This document shows, piece after piece, positions 60,451-64,000 of a DNA stretch of 64,000 nt. Position 1 is the stretch's first letter. Each line of letters starts with the position of its first letter. The DNA is from CAVTSA01 sp963737225. GTDB lineage: Bacteria; Chloroflexota; Dormibacteria; Dormibacterales; Dormibacteraceae. The DNA is taken from the NCBI GenBank assembly GCA_963737225.1, contig CAVTSA010000009.1, positions 1-64,000 of the forward strand, in the 5' to 3' direction. Below the pieces are notes generated by a model, which was given only the letters and a program-made list of their open reading frames with translations, had not been told where the DNA came from and did not search any database. Position numbers and translations under genes: made by a program.

Positions 60451-61623
60451 ATGCCAGGTCCGGACCGATCCGATCGCATCCTCACCACGCATGTCGGCAG
60501 CCTCGTGCGGCCGCCGGCGCTGGTCGAGATCCTGGAGCTTAAGGAGCACGGGCAGCCGTACGACGAGGCGGTGTACGAGACCGTGCTCCGCGAGTCGGTG
60601 GTAGGCGTCGTTGCCCGGCAGGCGGCAGCGGGCGTGGACGTGGTCAGCGACGGGGAGTACGGCAAGTCCGTCAGCTGGTCGCGCTACGTGCGGGAGCGGC
60701 TGGGCGGGTTCGAGCTGCGCCCGGACGAGCCGGGCACCCCGGCCGTCATCGCGGAGGGCACCGACAAGCGCCTGTTCCCGGAGTTCTATGCCGAGTACGA
60801 AGGGACGCAGGGATTGGTAGGCACGCTCGGCGTCTGGGTCTGCGTAGGCCCCGCCACGTACACGGGCCAGGCGGCACTGCAGCGCGACATCGCGAACCTG
60901 AAAGCGGCGATGGCTGCGGCGGGTGTGACCCGGGGGTTCCTGCCCGTCGTGGCGCCGGCCAGCGTGGTGCCCTGGCGGCGTGACGAGCATTACGCGAGCG
61001 AAGAGGAATATCTCTTCGCGGTCGCGGACGCCCTGCATGAGGAGTACCAGGCGATCGTGGACGCCGGCCTCCAGGTCCAGGTGGACGACGCCTACCTGCC
61101 GATGATGTTCGACTACGTGGAGGGCGACCGCGCCGCCTACCGGGCCTGGGCCGAGCCGCGCGTCGAAGCCCTGAGGCGAGCGCTGCGCGGCATCCCGGAG
61201 GACCGGGTGCGGTACCACGTCTGCTGGGGCAGCTGGAACGCGCCGCATGTGGGCGACGTGCCACTCGCCGAGATCGTGGACCTGATCCTGCGCGTCCCCG
61301 CCGGCGCCTACGCGATCGAGCAGGCCAACCCCCGGCACGAGTGGGAGTGGCGGATCTGGGAGAGCGTCGAGCTGCCCCACGGTCGGAGCCTGATTCCTGG
61401 TGTCGTCAGCCACGCTACCAACGTGGTCGAGCACCCCGAGCTGATCCGGGAGCGGCTGGTCAGGCTGGCCCGGCTGGTGGGGCGTGACAGGGTCCTCGCC
61501 GGGACGGACTGCGGGTTCGCCCAGGGACCCTTCGTCCGCCGTGTACACCCGACCGTGATGTGGGCGAAGCTCGAAGCTCTGGCCGAGGGGGCCCACCTGG
61601 CCAGTCGCGACCTCTGGGGATGA
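60451..61623 (+). CDS. MetE-like (cobalamin-independent methionine synthase C-terminal type) protein
   Basis: The protein has 390 residues and resembles the C-terminal catalytic half of MetE: ILTTHVGSLVRPP, AAGVDVVSDGEYGKSVSW, and metal-site residues in YHVCWGSWNAPHVGD and AGTDCGFAQGPF. The N-terminal half of full-length MetE is absent, as in a widespread group (COG0620) of short proteins. These may act with another methyl donor. GTG-free ATG start. Complete. Confidence 0.82.
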   Translation: MPGPDRSDRILTTHVGSLVRPPALVEILELKEHGQPYDEAVYETVLRESVVGVVARQAAAGVDVVSDGEYGKSVSWSRYVRERLGGFELRPDEPGTPAVIAEGTDKRLFPEFYAEYEGTQGLVGTLGVWVCVGPATYTGQAALQRDIANLKAAMAAAGVTRGFLPVVAPASVVPWRRDEHYASEEEYLFAVADALHEEYQAIVDAGLQVQVDDAYLPMMFDYVEGDRAAYRAWAEPRVEALRRALRGIPEDRVRYHVCWGSWNAPHVGDVPLAEIVDLILRVPAGAYAIEQANPRHEWEWRIWESVELPHGRSLIPGVVSHATNVVEHPELIRERLVRLARLVGRDRVLAGTDCGFAQGPFVRRVHPTVMWAKLEALAEGAHLASRDLWG

Positions 61624-61728
61624 CGCCGGGCGGGTGCGTTCGGCCCGCACGGTCGGCGGAGGACGAGCCGGAAGAGCGAAACCGGTATTGCCCATGGACA
61701 CGCGGGGCGACGGGAGATACGCTCCCCC

Positions 61729-62091
61729 GTGCCCGTGGTGACCAGTGACGTGAATCAGCTCCTGTCAGAGGACAGGCCGGTCACACTCATCATCACGTTC
61801 CGGCTGCGGGACGAGGCTGCGCAGGACCGCTTTGTGGCCCTCTGCACCGAGATCGGTACGTTCATGGCTCGCAGATCCGGGTTCGTATCAGCCCACCTCT
61901 ATCGCGCTCGTACCGGAGCCGAGTCGCGGGAGTTCATCCAGGTCGCCAACTGGACCCACGCGTACCTGCTGGCGGACGCACAGTCTGAACCCGAGATACG
62001 GTGGCTCGAGGGAGAGGTGGAGAAGCTCGTCGTCCAACGTCGCCGCGTGCTCTGCAACGCTCAAACCGACCAGCTCGTGCCCCTCGGATGA
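61729..62091 (+). CDS. ABM-type small monooxygenase-like protein
   Basis: The protein has 120 residues from GTG 61729. ITFRLRDEAAQDRFVALCTEIGTFMARRSGFVSAHLYRAR (in parts) and FIQVANWTHAYLL fit the ABM ferredoxin-like fold. It resembles other small monooxygenase-like proteins in the window, but is a separate gene. Substrate unknown. Confidence 0.75.
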   Translation: MPVVTSDVNQLLSEDRPVTLIITFRLRDEAAQDRFVALCTEIGTFMARRSGFVSAHLYRARTGAESREFIQVANWTHAYLLADAQSEPEIRWLEGEVEKLVVQRRRVLCNAQTDQLVPLG

Positions 62092-62154
62092 CATCCCTCG
62101 GGGCCGGACGGTGGAGGTAGACCACAACCCCGGCGGTACCTGGGCGCGTACGGT

Positions 62155-63573
62155 TCAGGACCTCATCAGCGCGCGTTCCCGGATCCCCCTCCAGCCGGTA
62201 GCCCGCTCGTAGGCACGGCCGATCCGAAGTACCGTCGCCTCGTCGAACGGCCTCCCGATGACCTGGAGGCCGACCGGGGCGCGCCCGGTCGCGAGGCCGC
62301 AGGGCACCGTGAGAGCAGGCAACCCGGCCAGGTTGGCAACGATGGTGTGCCGGATCGGCCCGGAAAGGTCGACCAGTGAATCGGTCCCACCCAGGTAATC
62401 CCCGACCGACTGTTCGAGCGGGATCGCCGCCAGCGGTGAGGTGGGCCCGATCAGCGCGTCCAGCCGCTGCCGGCGAAAGGCGTCCCGGAGCGCGGACTGG
62501 AACCAGCGCCGGGCTCGGACTGCCGTCGCATAGTGCTGGGCGGGGATGAGCTGGCCGAACTCGAGGTTGAGCCGGGTACCCGGCTCATAGTCGCCCACGC
62601 GGCTCCGGAGACGGCGGCGGTGGAGGTCGCTGGCCTCAGGCTGCATGATCGTGAGCCCGATCGGCGCCGCCACGCGGAGCGCCGGGATGTCGACCGGCAC
62701 CAGGGCGGCACCCCCGCGTTCCAGCACTCGGCCGGCTGCTTCGACCAGTTCGCGGACCTCGCTCTCGACGTTAGAACCGTAGAAGAACTCGCGTTCGATG
62801 CCGAGCCGGAGCCCATCGACGCCGGCGTCCAGCTGAGTCCGGTAGTCGGGCACCGGCTGACCGGCGCCGGCGGGATCGAGTGGGTCGTCACCGGCGATTG
62901 CGGCGAGCACGAGCGCGCAGTCCTCCACCGAGCGAGTGAGCGGACCCACGTGGTCGAGCGAAGGGCTGAGTGCCACCACTCCGTGCCGGCTGACCCGCCC
63001 GTAGGTCGGCTTGAGCCCCACGATGCCGTTGAACGCGGCCGGCTCGCGGATCGAGCCGCCGGTATCGGTGCCGATCGCGGCCATCGCGGATCCGACCGCG
63101 GTCGCCACGCCCGAGCCGGCGCTCGAACCCCCGGGAGCCATCGCGGCATCCCAGGGATTGCGGGTGACGGCGATGTTCAGCCCATAGGCGAACTCGTGGG
63201 TCACCGTCTTTCCGACGATGACCGCGCCCGCTTCGCGCAGCAGGCGGACCACGGTCGCGTCCTGGTCCGGGACGAAGCCCTCCATCGCGCGCGAGCCGGC
63301 CTCCGTGGGGACGCCGGCGGTGAAGCAGAGATCCTTGACGCCGACCGGGATGCCGTGCAGAGGCCCGCGCCAGCCCCCCGCCGCGATCTCCCGGTCGGCC
63401 AGCGCGGCGTCGTCCAGTGCCTGTTCGCCCATCAGCCGCGCGTAGGCGTGGAGCCGGGGTTCCGTCTCCTCTGCTCGACGAAGGACCGCACCCACCAAAT
63501 CGACGGCGCGGAATCGCCCAGACCGGAGCGCGTCGGCCGCTTCCGCGATGTCGAGCCGGGCGAGATCATCCAT
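62155..63573 (-). CDS. Amidase signature family enzyme
   Basis: The protein has 472 residues from the ATG at 63573. The Ser-cisSer-Lys triad is visible in GVKDLCF (Lys), APGGSSAGSGVA (Ser) and GTDTGGSIREPAAFNGIVGLKPTYGRVS (in parts). ATG overlaps the previous gene stop by 8 bp, so it forms an operon with the AtzG-like gene. It would hydrolyse an amide, such as a hydantoin or allophanate-type substrate. Complete. Confidence 0.9.
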   Translation of the reverse strand: MDDLARLDIAEAADALRSGRFRAVDLVGAVLRRAEETEPRLHAYARLMGEQALDDAALADREIAAGGWRGPLHGIPVGVKDLCFTAGVPTEAGSRAMEGFVPDQDATVVRLLREAGAVIVGKTVTHEFAYGLNIAVTRNPWDAAMAPGGSSAGSGVATAVGSAMAAIGTDTGGSIREPAAFNGIVGLKPTYGRVSRHGVVALSPSLDHVGPLTRSVEDCALVLAAIAGDDPLDPAGAGQPVPDYRTQLDAGVDGLRLGIEREFFYGSNVESEVRELVEAAGRVLERGGAALVPVDIPALRVAAPIGLTIMQPEASDLHRRRLRSRVGDYEPGTRLNLEFGQLIPAQHYATAVRARRWFQSALRDAFRRQRLDALIGPTSPLAAIPLEQSVGDYLGGTDSLVDLSGPIRHTIVANLAGLPALTVPCGLATGRAPVGLQVIGRPFDEATVLRIGRAYERATGWRGIRERALMRS

Positions 63574-63823
63574 CCCAAAGGGCAGCGAACGTCGCCGACG
63601 GTTCGATGCCTTCGAGATCGAGACGCTCGACGGCATCGAAGGCGGCGAAGTGGGCGAGCAGCATCTCCGTCAGCGGCTGGATGTCGGCGTCAGGGGGAGG
63701 CGGGTCGACGAACGCCAGGGCGGCCCGGGCGGCGGCGGGGTCGATGTGCCGGACACCGGCGGCTTCCGGCCTACGCCCAGCGCCGACCCGCGTGATCTCG
63801 TCGTCAGCCTGTGGTCCCGGCAC
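63566..63823 (-). CDS. AtzG-like small partner of the amidase
   Basis: The protein has 85 residues from GTG 63823 behind GCAGAGGAG. The C-terminal part (AARAALAFVDPPPPDADIQPLTEMLLAHFAAFDAVERLDLEGIEPSATFA, in parts) resembles AtzG/GatC-like small subunits that pair with amidase-fold enzymes. It overlaps the amidase start. The frame is open further upstream (to 63943), but without a ribosome-binding site. Confidence 0.7.
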   Translation of the reverse strand: MPGPQADDEITRVGAGRRPEAAGVRHIDPAAARAALAFVDPPPPDADIQPLTEMLLAHFAAFDAVERLDLEGIEPSATFAALWDG

Positions 63824-64000
63824 CTGACTCTCCTCTGCGTTCCCTGGGCCCGGAGCTCGTGTCGACGACCGCGCGGGGCCCCGGTACGACCCACCGCCAG
63901 GGGTCAGCATAGCCATCAGAGGGCGGCCCGATACCGTCAGCATGGCCGGTGACTGCCCGTGACGGCGGGATCTGGCGCGCTGCCGCCATAGAGGAGGCTG
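63824..64000. other. Right-hand window end, no supported gene
   Basis: This is the 5' region of the AtzG-like/amidase operon. It contains GC-rich open frames without starts. The last bases cannot be judged without the flanking sequence. Confidence 0.35.

Noticed and set aside
1..64000. tRNA or rRNA genes
   Set aside because: I looked for T-arm (GTTCGA) patterns and rRNA-like stretches and found none that I could support. A dedicated tRNA search would be decisive.

Overview
This is a high-GC stretch (by eye about two thirds G+C) of a bacterial chromosome. GTG starts, Tat-exported substrate-binding proteins, NrtR control of NAD synthesis, large AAA/TPR regulators, a bacterial RIO-like kinase and CpaB/CpaE-like pilus components suggest a soil Actinomycetota or a related high-GC terrestrial lineage such as Chloroflexota or Dormibacterota. 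No rRNA, tRNA or phage marker is present, so the lineage cannot be fixed from this window.

Layout. 1-1.6 kb: an IS30-family element whose ends carry a palindrome that recurs elsewhere in the window. 1.6-15 kb: a peptide/oligosaccharide-type ABC importer operon (minus strand) divergent from an IclR regulator and a catabolic operon (plus strand) that encodes an E1-type 2-oxo acid dehydrogenase pair, a 2-hydroxyacid dehydrogenase, a galactonate-dehydratase-like enolase, a uronate-dehydrogenase-like SDR and a lactonase-like amidohydrolase. 15-25.7 kb: a CpaE-like ATPase, two different IS110-family elements and three glycoside hydrolase genes (GH3, frameshifted; GH4; GH32-like). 25.7-28.4 kb: nrtR-nadC-nadA with an operator/promoter palindrome. 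28.4-35.9 kb: a phospholipase C-type phosphoesterase, small coupled ORFs, a globin with an unusual N-terminal extension, a wHTH protein, ROK and SIS sugar-phosphate genes and a stand-alone receiver domain. 36-42.9 kb: flavin-dependent oxidoreductases (OYE, two intact and one decayed luciferase-like monooxygenase, a frameshifted SfnC/DszC-type dehydrogenase), a MntP-like exporter, and small ABM and SnoaL proteins next to a TetR gene. 43-50.4 kb: a GYD protein, a truncated PPOX gene and a frameshifted kinase meeting at a repeat pair, an AAA/TPR regulator and a decayed metallophosphoesterase. 50.6-64 kb: OsmC, PAP2, a CpaB-like SAF protein, a RIO-like kinase, an intradiol dioxygenase, a ROK kinase, a LuxR-type regulator, a MetE-like protein and an amidase with an AtzG-like partner.

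The main unexplained structure is a dispersed palindromic repeat with the core TTGGTGCACCAA. It occurs ten times at five loci. Four loci hold pairs of copies in the same orientation spaced 42, 42, 42 and 40 bp apart, and the fifth forms the two ends of the IS30-family element. Other notable points are: a duplicated promoter/leader in front of the CpaE-like and CpaB-like genes 36 kb apart; a plausible oxidative uronate/sugar-acid pathway; a leaderless-looking nrtR operon; 71-bp tandem repeats in the importer/IclR intergenic region; and several single-base frameshifts, which could be real decay or sequence errors.
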